Assembly: GCA_020348445.1 (NCBI GenBank) | Contig: CP070751.1 | Span: 190,006-254,005, forward strand | Source: Thermoplasmata archaeon | GTDB lineage: Archaea > Thermoplasmatota > Thermoplasmata > GCA-020350865 | Reading direction: 5' to 3' | Length of the DNA: 64,000 nt | Part shown: piece after piece, positions 1 through 8,747 of the stretch | Numbering within the stretch: the stretch's first letter is position 1 | Layout: every line of letters starts with the position of its first letter | Program-made: the position numbers and the translations under genes | The notes under the pieces: generated by a model | Databases searched by the model: none | What the model was told of the DNA's origin: nothing | The model's input: only the letters and a program-made list of their open reading frames with translations

Positions 1-2046
1 ACCAGGATCAACTCGATAACAGCAATAGGATACGACATCATTATGCAAAGTGTTTTAGAAGAAGGCCTGGAAAGTTATTTTGATTGGTTCGAAAGTTACA
101 GAATGGAAATGCTGGCTTATTCCTTACCCGTGGTTGCGGTGGGATTTTATCTGGGAATAGTGGGAATCGACCTTTCAGTAGGGCAGAAGCGTAGGGTATA
201 TGGCATACTCAAAAGCCGCGGTGCAAACGAGAAACAGATCTATATGTCATTACTTCTAGAGGCCGTGATATTGGGCGTCATCGCCGGTATTTGTGGACTG
301 GTTCTGGGAGTTTTTATAAGCAGGATATTTCTTACCACGATTCCAGGTTCAAGAAACATAACACCTGATTTAGATTTCTTCCAGTTGAATATCTCCACAA
401 CTTCGATTTTGATGGCAATGATATTTGCCGTGATTCTCATGCTGTTCGCCAGCATCAAACCTGCAAAACGGGTCTCGCAAATGCCTGTAATAGAGTCTAT
501 GCATCATCGCTCTGAAGCCGCTTACGAGAGGGCATATTCACCCTTTTGGGACATATTCTTTGTTTCCTTTGCAGTCTTTGCATACATAATGGTGGCCGAA
601 GTGAACTTCAGTGAGCTTGATCCTGCGAGATTTGGTGTTGTGATCACGATTTTGCTGATCTTTTTATACATAATAAGCATTCTCTGGCTTCCCTTTTCTC
701 CTATCATATTGATGTTCAGTCTAACGAGATTGCTTACAAGGGGTACAGATAAGGTCTACAGGTTCTTCTCAAGGGCTGTCAAGCCATTTGCAGGGGAGCT
801 GTGGTACGTGATACACAAGAACATGACAAGGAATCCAAAGAGGGTCTCCATGGTTAGTATCATAATCGCCTTGGCCCTTGGATTCGGTATCTTCATGACC
901 ACGATGATAGGCACCACCATGTACGGCGAGGAGCTGGAAGAAAGGGCAAAGATAGGTGCTGATCTGTACGTTATCCCATCACAAAGGGATTTCTTAATTG
1001 AAGATGAGATAGAGAAAATTGATGGAGTTTCAGAGGTCATTCCCGTGACCTGGATGTCCAAAAGGGTCTTGGGAGGTGGAGAGTACCTTACAAGGAAGAT
1101 TTCTTTTTTCAATGCATCAGAATATTTGGGTCATGTGGACGTTGACGATCACTATTTTGTCTCAGGATCACCAAAAGATGCCCTGACCAAACTGAGCAGT
1201 GGAAATGCCATTATCGTGGGCGAAAGTATTGCAGAAACTAATTCCCTGAGTGTTGGGAGCCGTGTTAGAGTCGAGGATATTTCAGAAGATGGTGGCGGGG
1301 ATTCCCGTGATGATGATCCAATTCTGAAGACAAACACCTTCACTGTAGTGGGGATTGTCAGGGCCATGCCTGGCCTGGAGTACATAGATATGGGTCAAAA
1401 TTACTGGGGCGGGGGCATTTACATGGATTTTTCTTCCCTGGATACATCTTCATGGGATTTTAATTCGGAATGGCACTTTCTCGTGGATGTGGAAGATGGT
1501 AAAGATTCAAAGGTTGTTGAAAACGCAATATTTGAAAACCTGGGTCCTGCAATCAAGGAAATTAAAAATCTCAAGACCGCAATCAACAATATTCGAAATG
1601 ACATGCCCTCAAATTCTATTCTGTATCTAATGCTCATAAACATAGGTTTTATGATAATCATCATAACAATGGGCCTGGGTTTGATTTTGTTCATCTCCAT
1701 AAGCGAGCGAAAAAACGAGTTCGCCACCATGATGGCAAGGGGAGCTGAGAGCAAACATATTTCTGTGTTGATCATAGGGGAGGCCTTGTCCATAACCATG
1801 GTGGGCGCCATTGTCGGGGTATTTTCTGGCCTGTTTACGGCGTACACATTCAACAAGATGCTTACCAAAACCACACTTTTCGGAGCAGGGCAGGACATGA
1901 TGTCTGGCAGGCCACTTATTATACCCTGGTATGGAGTCTTAATTATTATACTCGCTCTAATCGCGTTGATTATCACATCGATTCTCGCTGCATTTCGGGC
2001 AAAGAGAATCAAACTGCATTCGGCCTTAAGAATCAGAGGTGGATGA
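1..2046 (+). CDS. FtsX-family ABC transporter permease (5' end outside window)
   Basis: Membrane subunit of a MacB/LolCE-type ABC exporter, which moves lipids, lipoproteins or peptides out of the membrane. The reading frame is open to base 1, so the gene probably starts upstream; the first ATG inside is at 43. About 680 visible residues show two FtsX-like membrane blocks. The first has helices near residues 40, 90 and 130 plus further helices around 190-250. The second follows an amphipathic segment with one helix near 285, a large extracytoplasmic domain (about 310-540), and three C-terminal helices near 555, 600 and 640. The stop overlaps the region just before the ATPase gene at 2048, so the two form an operon. 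The duplicated FtsX domains on one chain resemble permeases that work as single large subunits. The substrate is not shown by the sequence. Confidence 0.85.
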   Translation, partial: TRINSITAIGYDIIMQSVLEEGLESYFDWFESYRMEMLAYSLPVVAVGFYLGIVGIDLSVGQKRRVYGILKSRGANEKQIYMSLLLEAVILGVIAGICGLVLGVFISRIFLTTIPGSRNITPDLDFFQLNISTTSILMAMIFAVILMLFASIKPAKRVSQMPVIESMHHRSEAAYERAYSPFWDIFFVSFAVFAYIMVAEVNFSELDPARFGVVITILLIFLYIISILWLPFSPIILMFSLTRLLTRGTDKVYRFFSRAVKPFAGELWYVIHKNMTRNPKRVSMVSIIIALALGFGIFMTTMIGTTMYGEELEERAKIGADLYVIPSQRDFLIEDEIEKIDGVSEVIPVTWMSKRVLGGGEYLTRKISFFNASEYLGHVDVDDHYFVSGSPKDALTKLSSGNAIIVGESIAETNSLSVGSRVRVEDISEDGGGDSRDDDPILKTNTFTVVGIVRAMPGLEYIDMGQNYWGGGIYMDFSSLDTSSWDFNSEWHFLVDVEDGKDSKVVENAIFENLGPAIKEIKNLKTAINNIRNDMPSNSILYLMLINIGFMIIIITMGLGLILFISISERKNEFATMMARGAESKHISVLIIGEALSITMVGAIVGVFSGLFTAYTFNKMLTKTTLFGAGQDMMSGRPLIIPWYGVLIIILALIALIITSILAAFRAKRIKLHSALRIRGG

Positions 2047-2047
2047 A

Positions 2048-2824
2048 ATGGCTAACATAGCAATAAAAGATTTGATGAGGGTGTACAAGACTGGAAAGTC
2101 CGAGGTAATAGCACTTCGGGGTTTGAATTTGAACGTCAAAGACGGCGAGATCATCGCTATCATGGGCCCCTCTGGTTGTGGAAAGACGACTTTATTGAAT
2201 CTCATTGGAGGGTTGGACAGGCCCACGGCCGGCTCTATAGTGGTGGACGGACAGAACATAATCAATTTCCCGGACAGCGAACTTGTACGATACAGAAGGG
2301 AGGATGTGGGCTTCGTTTTCCAGTTCTTCAATCTTGTCCCCACCCTCACTGCCTATGAAAACATTGAGCTGCCCATGAGGCTCGCCGCAAAACCAAGTGC
2401 GGAGAGAAAGAAAAGGGTAACTGAGCTTTTAGAATTGGTGGATATGAAGGAGAGGGCAGTGCATATGCCTGACGAGCTTTCCGGTGGGGAGCAGCAGCGC
2501 GTTGCACTGGCAACGGCCCTTGCCAATGACCCGAAGGTGATTTTAGCTGATGAGCCCACAGGTGAATTGGACACAAAGACAGGAAGGGAGGTCCTTCAGC
2601 TCTTCAAGACCTTAAGGGACAAGTACAACAAAACCGAGATCATAGTGACCCATGATCTTCGAATATCCGAATTTGCAGACAGATCACTCACTATAATCGA
2701 TGGATTGATAACTGGCCAGCAGGATGAATTCGAAAGAAAGAGAATGAAAAAATACGAGGAATTTCAAAAGGCTCTGGAATTGCCCACGGATGAAGTTGCA
2801 TCCTCTGAATCTAAATCTCATTAG
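2048..2824 (+). CDS. ABC transporter ATPase, LolD/MacB type
   Basis: Cytoplasmic ATPase that powers the permease encoded immediately upstream. All motifs are present: Walker A (GPSGCGKTT near residue 40), Q-loop region, signature LSGGEQQR near 143, Walker B with ILADEP near 165, and H-loop THD near 200. At 258 residues it is slightly longer than LolD because of a charged C-terminal tail. ATG 2048 is chosen over an in-frame GTG at 2039 because AGGTGG lies 5 nt upstream of the ATG. The start is 1 nt beyond the permease stop, so translation is probably coupled. Confidence 0.93.
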   Translation: MANIAIKDLMRVYKTGKSEVIALRGLNLNVKDGEIIAIMGPSGCGKTTLLNLIGGLDRPTAGSIVVDGQNIINFPDSELVRYRREDVGFVFQFFNLVPTLTAYENIELPMRLAAKPSAERKKRVTELLELVDMKERAVHMPDELSGGEQQRVALATALANDPKVILADEPTGELDTKTGREVLQLFKTLRDKYNKTEIIVTHDLRISEFADRSLTIIDGLITGQQDEFERKRMKKYEEFQKALELPTDEVASSESKSH

Positions 2825-2843
2825 ATATTAATTTCTTCCATCA

Positions 2844-2850
2844 TTTTTTT
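2844..2850 (+). terminator. Oligo-T terminator after the ABC operon
   Basis: A run of seven T residues lies 20 nt after the ATPase stop and before the next start. Archaeal RNA polymerase often terminates at such T tracts without a hairpin. The call rests on position and composition only. Confidence 0.4.
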
Positions 2851-2877
2851 ATATTCTAAAATGCTTGTGGTTATTTG

Positions 2878-3693
2878 ATGGTCGACGAAATTCCTTCATT
2901 AACACTACAGGAGAAAACACTTCTTCACCTTCTGGATTTCAAGGGTCTGGAAGATACGTTCGAGCTTCCTCCGGAAGTCACACAAAAAGGGATTGCAGCT
3001 AAGATAGGAGCGCAGCGAAAGCACATGCCTAGGATCCTGAAGAAGCTCGTGGATAGCAACATGGTATCTGAAAGGAGGGGGCGCGTTCAGGGAAGCTCGC
3101 AGAGCATGAAGGTGTACCTCCTTACATGGAACGGAATTTCCAAGGCCAATAAAATAAAGGAGTTCGCAGAAAACTCACAAATCAGGGTTAGGGACAGAGA
3201 AGGTAACCTCGTCGAAGCGAAAATCGAGGATGTAAACGACATTATAGAGGGGGAATTGTCACTTCTTGATATTATCAACAACATCTCCGAAGGTGGGATC
3301 TTCGAGGGAATAGTCGAGGGCATAGAAGATGTTGAAGAACTCGAGCCCATGCCGCCGAAACACGAGATATACTGGCACACACTTCTTCAGGTATGGAAGG
3401 ACGGAAGGGCAAGTGTGGACGAGGAGGATATCCTAAAGGAACTCAGAAAGATTCTGAACATATCAGATGAAGATCACATCAGGATGCAGGAGAGAATCAT
3501 AAGGTACGCATCCCCGGTGAGAAAGAAGCTCCTTGATATATATTCTGCTGCATACGAGGCCGCCCTCAAAGACGATCTCATTACCGACGATGAGAGGGCG
3601 CTTTTGGAGGCCTTAAGGCAGAAGCTCGGCCTCAAAGAGGACGAGCAAAAAGAGATTGAAGACAAGATAAACCAAACGCGCATACGCTCTTAG
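2878..3693 (+). CDS. Winged-helix (MarR-like) protein with helical C-terminal domain
   Basis: Probable DNA-binding regulator of 271 residues. Residues about 8-90 form a winged helix: a helix-turn-helix around 38-65 (segment with AAKIGAQRKHMPRIL) followed by a wing with basic residues (SERRGRVQGSS) and a strand. Residues 175-271 are acidic and helical, with two repeats of a pattern built on DEEDILKEL and DDERALLEAL, like TerB-type or EF-hand-like helical repeats. The start is ATG 2878; a TTG lies just before it at 2875. The gene is monocistronic, between the ABC operon and the methyltransferase. Target genes are unknown; control of either neighbour is inference only. Confidence 0.6.
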   Translation: MVDEIPSLTLQEKTLLHLLDFKGLEDTFELPPEVTQKGIAAKIGAQRKHMPRILKKLVDSNMVSERRGRVQGSSQSMKVYLLTWNGISKANKIKEFAENSQIRVRDREGNLVEAKIEDVNDIIEGELSLLDIINNISEGGIFEGIVEGIEDVEELEPMPPKHEIYWHTLLQVWKDGRASVDEEDILKELRKILNISDEDHIRMQERIIRYASPVRKKLLDIYSAAYEAALKDDLITDDERALLEALRQKLGLKEDEQKEIEDKINQTRIRS

Positions 3694-3725
3694 ATTCTTT
3701 ATTATTATTCAAAAATGGTGAAGTG

Positions 3726-4535
3726 ATGCACGAGATCTTCGAGCCAAAAATCTATTACAAGGACAGCAGGAATATGAGTGATGTTCCTGATGGCTCAGTA
3801 CATCTTGTCATCACAAGTCCCCCCTATTTCAATACCAAGGATTACAGTGACGATACAACAGGTGCAGACTTGGGTAACATCGACGATTTAAATGTGTGGT
3901 TGTCCGAGATAAAGAAGGTGTGGAGTGAGTGCTTCCGGGTCCTTTCACCTGGAAGGAAGATGTTCATCAATATAATGAACCTGCCAATTACAGTTGACAA
4001 CACTTTCCGGTCCCTCAATCTGGTGGGGAGGACCACAGATCTATGCGAGGATTTAGGATTTATTTTCAAGAGGGACATAATCTGGCATAAAACCAATTCT
4101 GTAAGGGCACCCTTCGGCAGTTACCCATATCCCGTGGGAATCCTGATAAACAACATGCACGAATCGATTCTGGAGTTCGAGAAACCAAGTGACGGGAAAT
4201 CCAAATACGATCACCTGTCCCAGGAAAACAAGGAAGCCTCAAAATTAGAGCGGGATTTCTGGCTTGCACTGAAGAACTCGGATGTGTGGATCATGAAACC
4301 TTATAAGAGTGGGACAAGGGAGCATCTTGCTCCTTTTCCTGATGAACTGCCCTTTCGCCTGATCAAGGGGTATTCATATTTGTCCGAGACAGTGCTCGAC
4401 CCCTTTCTTGGCATGGGGACCACCTTGAAGGTTGCTAAGAGATTGGGGAGAAGAAGCATAGGTTATGAGATCAATAAGAACTATAAACATATGATCGATT
4501 CTGCTCTTTCCCAGAAGCTGCTGGTTGAGTTTTAA
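3726..4535 (+). CDS. Site-specific DNA methyltransferase, beta class, orphan
   Basis: AdoMet-dependent amino-methyltransferase of 269 residues that modifies N4 of cytosine or N6 of adenine. The catalytic motif IV, SPPY, is at residues 31-34. The AdoMet-binding motif I (DPFLGMGTT) is near residue 225, followed by the GYEIN motif. Motif IV preceding motif I is the beta-class order, leaving residues about 90-200 for target recognition. SPPY is commoner in N4-cytosine enzymes, but the base cannot be fixed from sequence. ATG 3726 has GGTGA 4 nt upstream. No restriction endonuclease gene is adjacent, so it looks like an orphan (regulatory or epigenetic) methyltransferase. Confidence 0.85.
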   Translation: MHEIFEPKIYYKDSRNMSDVPDGSVHLVITSPPYFNTKDYSDDTTGADLGNIDDLNVWLSEIKKVWSECFRVLSPGRKMFINIMNLPITVDNTFRSLNLVGRTTDLCEDLGFIFKRDIIWHKTNSVRAPFGSYPYPVGILINNMHESILEFEKPSDGKSKYDHLSQENKEASKLERDFWLALKNSDVWIMKPYKSGTREHLAPFPDELPFRLIKGYSYLSETVLDPFLGMGTTLKVAKRLGRRSIGYEINKNYKHMIDSALSQKLLVEF

Positions 4536-4548
4536 GGCCTGAAAAATA

Positions 4549-5235
4549 TCATTCCAGTCTTCCTGTCAAACCGCATTCTGGGCATGAAATCTTTGCAGGC
4601 CTACTTGTTTTTGTTATAACAAAAACCTTTTTACATTTTGGACAAGTGACCTGTTCAAGCTGCGAGGGTGAAGGCAGGTCAGTTTGGGCAGCCTGGGCCT
4701 CCTGAGGTGATAACATTGATTTACTAGGGGGTTGGCCTGATGGTGAAGCACCTGGTTGGGACGCAATTTGCATGGTACCTTGAGTTGCCGGTTCCACTTT
4801 AAACTGAACCACATCTTCTACAGTGAGCTTTTTTGTGATTGAGCCAGCTATCATGACCACCAGACCAAGAACGATGAATAGAACGCCAAATGAACCGCCC
4901 AGAGTGGGAATCTTCTCCACAAGATAGCTATTTTCATCCCAGTTTGTGGCGTTCTTTCCAAATTCGATTGTAATGAGCACATTATCATCTTTATCGAAGG
5001 TGTCATCCTTAGTGTAAACCAGGATTTCTCCATTATCCAGCTCAAGGATATATATATCGCCTGTTTGAGTAATAGCGGTTATCTCCCCCACGTACCTGAT
5101 GGTCTTTTCCTCTTTTACATCACTTATTTCAAAGGAGTCCTTTGTCTCATATGCGATAAGTGGCCATAACATCAACACCATGAAAATGCCTATGATTAAA
5201 ATAACCAAACCCATGACCACAAAACCGGCTCTCAT
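4549..5235 (-). CDS. Membrane protein with extracytoplasmic OB-like domain and C-terminal zinc ribbon
   Basis: Unrecognised 228-residue protein. There is a transmembrane helix at about residues 5-28 and a beta-rich domain at 35-110 between the helices (nucleic-acid or OB-like strand pattern, function unknown). A second helix spans about 112-135. A Pro/Gln/Ser-rich linker follows, then a C-terminal zinc ribbon with Cys pairs CPKC and CPEC. The ribbon would face the cytoplasm. ATG 5235 is preferred over a TTG at 5256 because GGTG lies 5 nt upstream. It is convergent with the methyltransferase gene, 13 bp apart. Single-zinc-ribbon membrane proteins with proline-rich linkers are common in archaea and mostly unassigned. 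Confidence 0.65.
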   Translation of the reverse strand: MRAGFVVMGLVILIIGIFMVLMLWPLIAYETKDSFEISDVKEEKTIRYVGEITAITQTGDIYILELDNGEILVYTKDDTFDKDDNVLITIEFGKNATNWDENSYLVEKIPTLGGSFGVLFIVLGLVVMIAGSITKKLTVEDVVQFKVEPATQGTMQIASQPGASPSGQPPSKSMLSPQEAQAAQTDLPSPSQLEQVTCPKCKKVFVITKTSRPAKISCPECGLTGRLE

Positions 5236-5386
5236 CTTAAACACCGTGTTTATCAAATCCAGGATTTATCTTTGGACGTCTTTATTATATTAGAGATTGG
5301 GTTGTGTATTTGAATTTTTTGGCCTTTGGAATAGATAAAAAAATCCTAAAAATATCAATTATCCTTCCTCGGGCAATCACGAAAGC

Positions 5387-5394
5387 TTTATATA
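5387..5394 (+). promoter_or_regulatory. TATA box for the Cro-type regulator
   Basis: TTTATATA is preceded by the purine-rich GAAAGC (BRE-like). Transcription would start about 25 nt downstream, around 5415, which is between the two candidate start codons at 5410 and 5422. This favours a leaderless or near-leaderless mRNA starting at ATG 5422. Confidence 0.6.
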
Positions 5395-5409
5395 GAAAAG
5401 TTATCCTAT

Positions 5410-6375
5410 ATGTCGATTGGCATGACCAGAAAGGAGGTTCTCACAGAAATAAGGAATATCCTGATCAATATTGGATTTTCTGTGTCGGAACCGCATTCGA
5501 TGAGAAGTATAAGTTTTGATTTAGTAGCAAAAAGGGACGACGTGCTGCTAATAATAAAGGCCCTGGGCAATGTGGATGCTTTTAACAAGGAGAATGCCAA
5601 GGAGCTGCAGATACTGGCAAACCTGCTGCAAGGCTCCCCCTTTATCATTGGAGCTAAAAGCAGCACAAGCGAAATAGAAGATGGGGTAGTATATTTTCGA
5701 TATGGCATACCCATAATCTCAATGGGAACATTCAAGGACTTCTTTGTGGAGGAGGTCCCGCCCTTTGTTTTTGCCGCACCTGGTGGACTTTATGTTCATA
5801 TAGACGGTAAACTGCTTAGAAGTATAAGAGAAAATAATCAACTATCACTTGGCTCCCTTGCTGAAATTGCCAAGGTATCGCGTCGCAGCATACAGCTTTA
5901 TGAAAGTGGTATGGGGGCCATGGTTGATGCAGCACTTAGAATCGAGGAATTTATAAATACACCGATTATACTGCCAATAAATCCGCTTATGTGCTATGCC
6001 AAGACAGATGAGGAAACAGACCAGTGGATCGACAGTTTCGAGAAATTCGAGGGATTAGAAAAGGATATCTTCCGTCGCCTGAAGGTCCTTGGATACAATA
6101 TCATGCCCACTGAAAAGAGCCCCTTTGATGCCCTGACCAAGGACACCAAGACCCTGATCTTAACCTCTGTTGAGCACTATGATGGCACCCTGGCAAAAAG
6201 GGCAAAGGTCGTGACAAATATATCAAAGGTTATAGAGAGGCATTCTGTTATATTTGTTGAGAAATCGAGAAAAACGAGCCTTGAGGGCGCCCCTCTAATC
6301 GACAGGAATGAGCTCAAGAACATCGATGATTCGGAGAGGATAATCGAACTCATCCTCGAAAGAAAGGGTAAGTAA
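5410..6375 (+). CDS. Archaeal Cro/C1-type HTH transcriptional regulator
   Basis: Member of a conserved archaeal regulator family of about 310-320 residues (COG1395 type). Residues about 5-115 form an alpha/beta domain that resembles the restriction-endonuclease/Holliday-resolvase fold in strand order. Residues about 130-190 hold a Cro/C1 helix-turn-helix containing IREN..LSLGSLAEIAKVSRRSIQLYE. The C-terminal third (205-321) is a second alpha/beta domain of unknown role. The ORF opens at ATG 5410, but a second ATG at 5422 fits the TATA box position better and would shorten the protein by four residues. It is followed after 14 bp by the TraB-like gene, so the two may be co-transcribed. Confidence 0.8.
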   Translation: MSIGMTRKEVLTEIRNILINIGFSVSEPHSMRSISFDLVAKRDDVLLIIKALGNVDAFNKENAKELQILANLLQGSPFIIGAKSSTSEIEDGVVYFRYGIPIISMGTFKDFFVEEVPPFVFAAPGGLYVHIDGKLLRSIRENNQLSLGSLAEIAKVSRRSIQLYESGMGAMVDAALRIEEFINTPIILPINPLMCYAKTDEETDQWIDSFEKFEGLEKDIFRRLKVLGYNIMPTEKSPFDALTKDTKTLILTSVEHYDGTLAKRAKVVTNISKVIERHSVIFVEKSRKTSLEGAPLIDRNELKNIDDSERIIELILERKGK

Positions 6376-6389
6376 TATTTGGGAATTTT

Positions 6390-7034
6390 ATGAAAGAAAT
6401 TCAATTGGGAACCTCCAAGATATATATCCCGGAGATCATAAATGGTTTGACCAGCGAAACTGCCAAGGTGAATAACGCTTATAAAAAGGTCAATCCTGAT
6501 GTTGTGGCTATTCAGGCCTCTGAGGAGGAATTGGAGGGACTGAAAAGTGTTATTGAGGGGGAGGAATGCGATTACTTTCTATCAAATTACGAAGAAATTT
6601 ATGCGAGAAGGCTGGCATCTTTCGGCGAGGTCAAGGTCCCTCCACCATGCTATGAAACTGCCCTGAAATTATGTTTAGATAATGAAACTCCCATCGCCGC
6701 CATTGATATGGGGGATATATATTATGCGGACGTTTTCTGCGAATGCATCTCGGGATGGGATCTGATTCGACATTCTTTAAGGGTGAAGAAGATGAGAAGA
6801 AAGCGTTTTCGTGCAAAAACCCCCGAAGAATTCGTACTTGAATGGGACAAAGAGATAAACAAGCTCAAGGGCTTCAGACATCTTGAGGCAAAACGCGAGG
6901 AGTATATGGCCCGCGAGCTTATTAGATTGGCGAAGGAGCACGAGCGCATCCTAAGCATCATCGAGATGCAGAGGGCAGAAGGTGTGTACAAGCGGATACA
7001 AAAGGAAATAGATACTGAGATTAGCAATGAGTAG
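6390..7034 (+). CDS. TraB/Tiki-like domain protein lacking the usual catalytic residues
   Basis: A 214-residue soluble protein with the layout of the TraB/PrgY/Tiki fold. The N-terminal strand, helix and PDVVAIQ segment match the family's opening, and residues near 170-185 (KREEYMARELIRLAKEH) match the diagnostic ERDxxMA helix. However, the first family motif GxxH reads GTSK here (K10), the usual VELD Glu is Gln42, and the second GxxH near residue 192 has no His. Canonical family members are metal-dependent hydrolases or pheromone-shutdown proteins. This one is probably non-catalytic. It lacks the C-terminal membrane helices of archaeal TraB. No ribosome-binding site is obvious. Confidence 0.5.
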   Translation: MKEIQLGTSKIYIPEIINGLTSETAKVNNAYKKVNPDVVAIQASEEELEGLKSVIEGEECDYFLSNYEEIYARRLASFGEVKVPPPCYETALKLCLDNETPIAAIDMGDIYYADVFCECISGWDLIRHSLRVKKMRRKRFRAKTPEEFVLEWDKEINKLKGFRHLEAKREEYMARELIRLAKEHERILSIIEMQRAEGVYKRIQKEIDTEISNE

Positions 7035-7098
7035 CTCAAGGGAATTACACTTAATTAAAATTGTAAATATCTGAATTTGAGTTTCTAATTTTTTATGT

Positions 7099-7250
7099 GT
7101 TATTGGGTGGGAGGAGGGCGGTAGGTGGTAGGCAGATTTTTAGGCGGGAGGGGGTAATGGATGGAGGGGGAAATAGATAGAGGATTTCATTCTTTAATTT
7201 TCTGGGTGGGAAGTGAGGGTATTGGATAAGGGGAGCATAGGATGGGGGCA
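7099..7250 (+). repeat. G-run intergenic element (copy 1) in the 332-bp gap before carS
   Basis: The gap between 7034 and carS contains a cluster of guanine runs on the + strand. One unit begins TTATTGGGTGGGAGGAGGG at 7100. A second, at 7143-7170, ends in GGATGGAGGGGG. Looser GGG runs follow to about 7246. The same core occurs at 14986, 45451 and 49682, and inverted at 61411. No ORF with coding character covers the stretch. Four or more G3 runs within 30 nt could form a G-quadruplex. Confidence 0.6.
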
Positions 7251-7366
7251 TAGAAGTTCCTTTAAAATCGCCACTTAAAAAATAGGATTGCGAAGGTGGG
7301 CCCTTCATCTTCACAACCTTACCAAAAATATATCTCAACTATCACCTATTCGGAATCTGTGGCGTG

Positions 7367-7936
7367 ATGACCAGCGATATTATCGAGATTGTTTTAATGG
7401 GCATATGGCTCACCATTCCCGCTTATGTTGCCAATCCCTCAGCCGTGCTCTTCGGCGGTGGCACTCCAATGGATTTTGGAAAGTCTCTTAAAAGCGGAGA
7501 GAGAATCCTAGGTGACGGAAAAACCTGGCGCGGTTTTTTCGGGGGCACAGGCTCAGGCATCATTATCGGCCTTATCCAGATTGCATCTTCCTCTCCAATT
7601 GATGAGGACCATTTTGGATTTGGTAAATTTCCTGATTTTATCGTGATAATAGTAATCTTGGCATTTGGGGCATTGATTGGTGATGTGCTTGGCAGTTTTG
7701 TGAAGAGGAGACTAGGGATTAAACGAGGGAAAAAGGCTCCAATTCTGGATCAATACGATTTTCTAATGGGCGCGTGGCTGCTGATACTAATTTTTAAAAC
7801 TCAGTGGTTCCTAGACCACTTCATTATCTGGCCTGCAACACTGGCCTTAATTACCGTAATAATTTTAACGCCCTTCCTTCATAGGGGGGTGAACGTATTG
7901 GGCTATAAAATGGGCAAGAAAGATGTTCCTTGGTGA
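7367..7936 (+). CDS. carS: CDP-archaeol synthase
   Basis: Integral-membrane enzyme that transfers CMP from CTP to 2,3-di-O-geranylgeranylglyceryl phosphate, making CDP-archaeol for polar archaeal lipids. It is 189 residues, the usual length. Conserved parts are visible: the N-terminal helix ending in PAYVANPSAVLFGGG, the cytosolic loop with DGKTWRGFFGG near residue 50, and the RRLGIKRGKKAPILDQYDF loop near residue 110, which carries the metal- and substrate-binding acidic residues. Five hydrophobic helices can be traced. ATG 7367 is chosen; a GTG lies just upstream at 7364. A TATA-like AAATATATC at about 7325-7333 supports a short leader. The small zinc-protein gene follows after 4 bp. Confidence 0.9.
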   Translation: MTSDIIEIVLMGIWLTIPAYVANPSAVLFGGGTPMDFGKSLKSGERILGDGKTWRGFFGGTGSGIIIGLIQIASSSPIDEDHFGFGKFPDFIVIIVILAFGALIGDVLGSFVKRRLGIKRGKKAPILDQYDFLMGAWLLILIFKTQWFLDHFIIWPATLALITVIILTPFLHRGVNVLGYKMGKKDVPW

Positions 7937-7940
7937 TATC

Positions 7941-8087
7941 ATGGAAGGAAGATGCGAGATTTGTGATGCAAGACCTGCAACTCAGGAGTGTATCAAATGC
8001 CAAAAGAAGGTGTGTTCCACATGCTTTTGGACGCAAATCGGGGTTTGCAGGGAATGTGGAGATTCCGGCTCAGGGAAAATAGCGTAG
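7941..8087 (+). CDS. Small eight-Cys zinc-binding protein
   Basis: A 48-residue ORF. Four cysteine pairs are spaced as CEIC, CIKC, CSTC and CREC, a pattern that could bind two zinc ions in a B-box or HIT-finger-like cross-brace. ATG 7941 lies 4 bp after the carS stop, with GGTGAT across that stop as ribosome-binding site, so it is translationally linked to carS. Codon use and the regular CxxC spacing argue for a real gene. Function is unknown; a protein-protein adaptor role is inference. Confidence 0.7.
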   Translation: MEGRCEICDARPATQECIKCQKKVCSTCFWTQIGVCRECGDSGSGKIA

Positions 8088-8123
8088 TAACATGATATTC
8101 AATTTGGGGTTTGAGGTGAAAAT

Positions 8124-8627
8124 TTGTTGAAGGACTCCCTAAAGAAGTGCGGAGCTTTCAAAACAGGAGAGTTTACGCTCACAAGCGGTAAAAAAAGCAA
8201 CTTCTATGTCGACATCAAACAAGCAAGCACAGTCCCGGAAATACTAAGGGAAATTGCACAATGCATGGCTGGGAAGTTAACAGATGAAAAAAAGATCGCG
8301 GGTATGGAGTTGGGTGCAGTTCCTTTGGCTGTTGCACTATCACTTGAGACGAATTTACCTTATCTGATCATAAGAAAGAGGGAACGAAAACACGGAACAG
8401 GTAAACTCGTAGAGGGAAATCTAAAATCTGGGGATAAGGTCATCCTGGTCGAAGATGTGACCACCACTGGCTCATCCCTTCTTAAAGCGGCAGAAATCAT
8501 CAAGCAGGAAGGAGGCATCGTAGACAGGGCATTGGTCGTGGTTGACAGGGAGGAAGGGGCATTTGAGTTGCTAAAGGAAAATGGCCTCGAACTCGTGCCA
8601 CTTGTTCGGGTAAGCGAGATGATGTGA
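8124..8627 (+). CDS. pyrE: Orotate phosphoribosyltransferase
   Basis: Adds orotate to PRPP to form OMP in pyrimidine synthesis. At 167 residues it has the length of short archaeal PyrE. The PRPP-binding loop VILVEDVTTTGSS is near residues 110-122, and the catalytic loop region IIRKRERKHGTGK is near 85-97. The TTG start at 8124 is supported by GAGGTGA five nt upstream; no ATG is available near the N-terminus. It is transcribed with carS and the small zinc gene. The other pyrimidine genes of the window, pyrB and pyrI, lie 40 kb away. Confidence 0.92.
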   Translation: MLKDSLKKCGAFKTGEFTLTSGKKSNFYVDIKQASTVPEILREIAQCMAGKLTDEKKIAGMELGAVPLAVALSLETNLPYLIIRKRERKHGTGKLVEGNLKSGDKVILVEDVTTTGSSLLKAAEIIKQEGGIVDRALVVVDREEGAFELLKENGLELVPLVRVSEMM

Positions 8628-8718
8628 AAAGGTGGATACCCCCCTTGTAACCCATAAATACACAGACAAAACTTTTAATACAACAAATATTCATTATTCT
8701 GTTTAATAGAATGTAGAC

Positions 8719-8728
8719 TTTATTTAAA
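8719..8728 (+). promoter_or_regulatory. TATA box giving a leaderless mRNA for the M14/C11 protein
   Basis: TTTATTTAAA is centred 24 nt upstream of ATG 8748. That spacing places transcription start at or next to the A of the start codon, and there is no Shine-Dalgarno sequence. Confidence 0.6.
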
Positions 8729-8747
8729 ATCTAAACCGGCAATAGGT

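Noticed and set aside
1419-2012. 197-codon minus-strand frame opposite the FtsX-like permease
   Set aside because: It mirrors the hydrophobic codons of the real gene and shows no independent motif.
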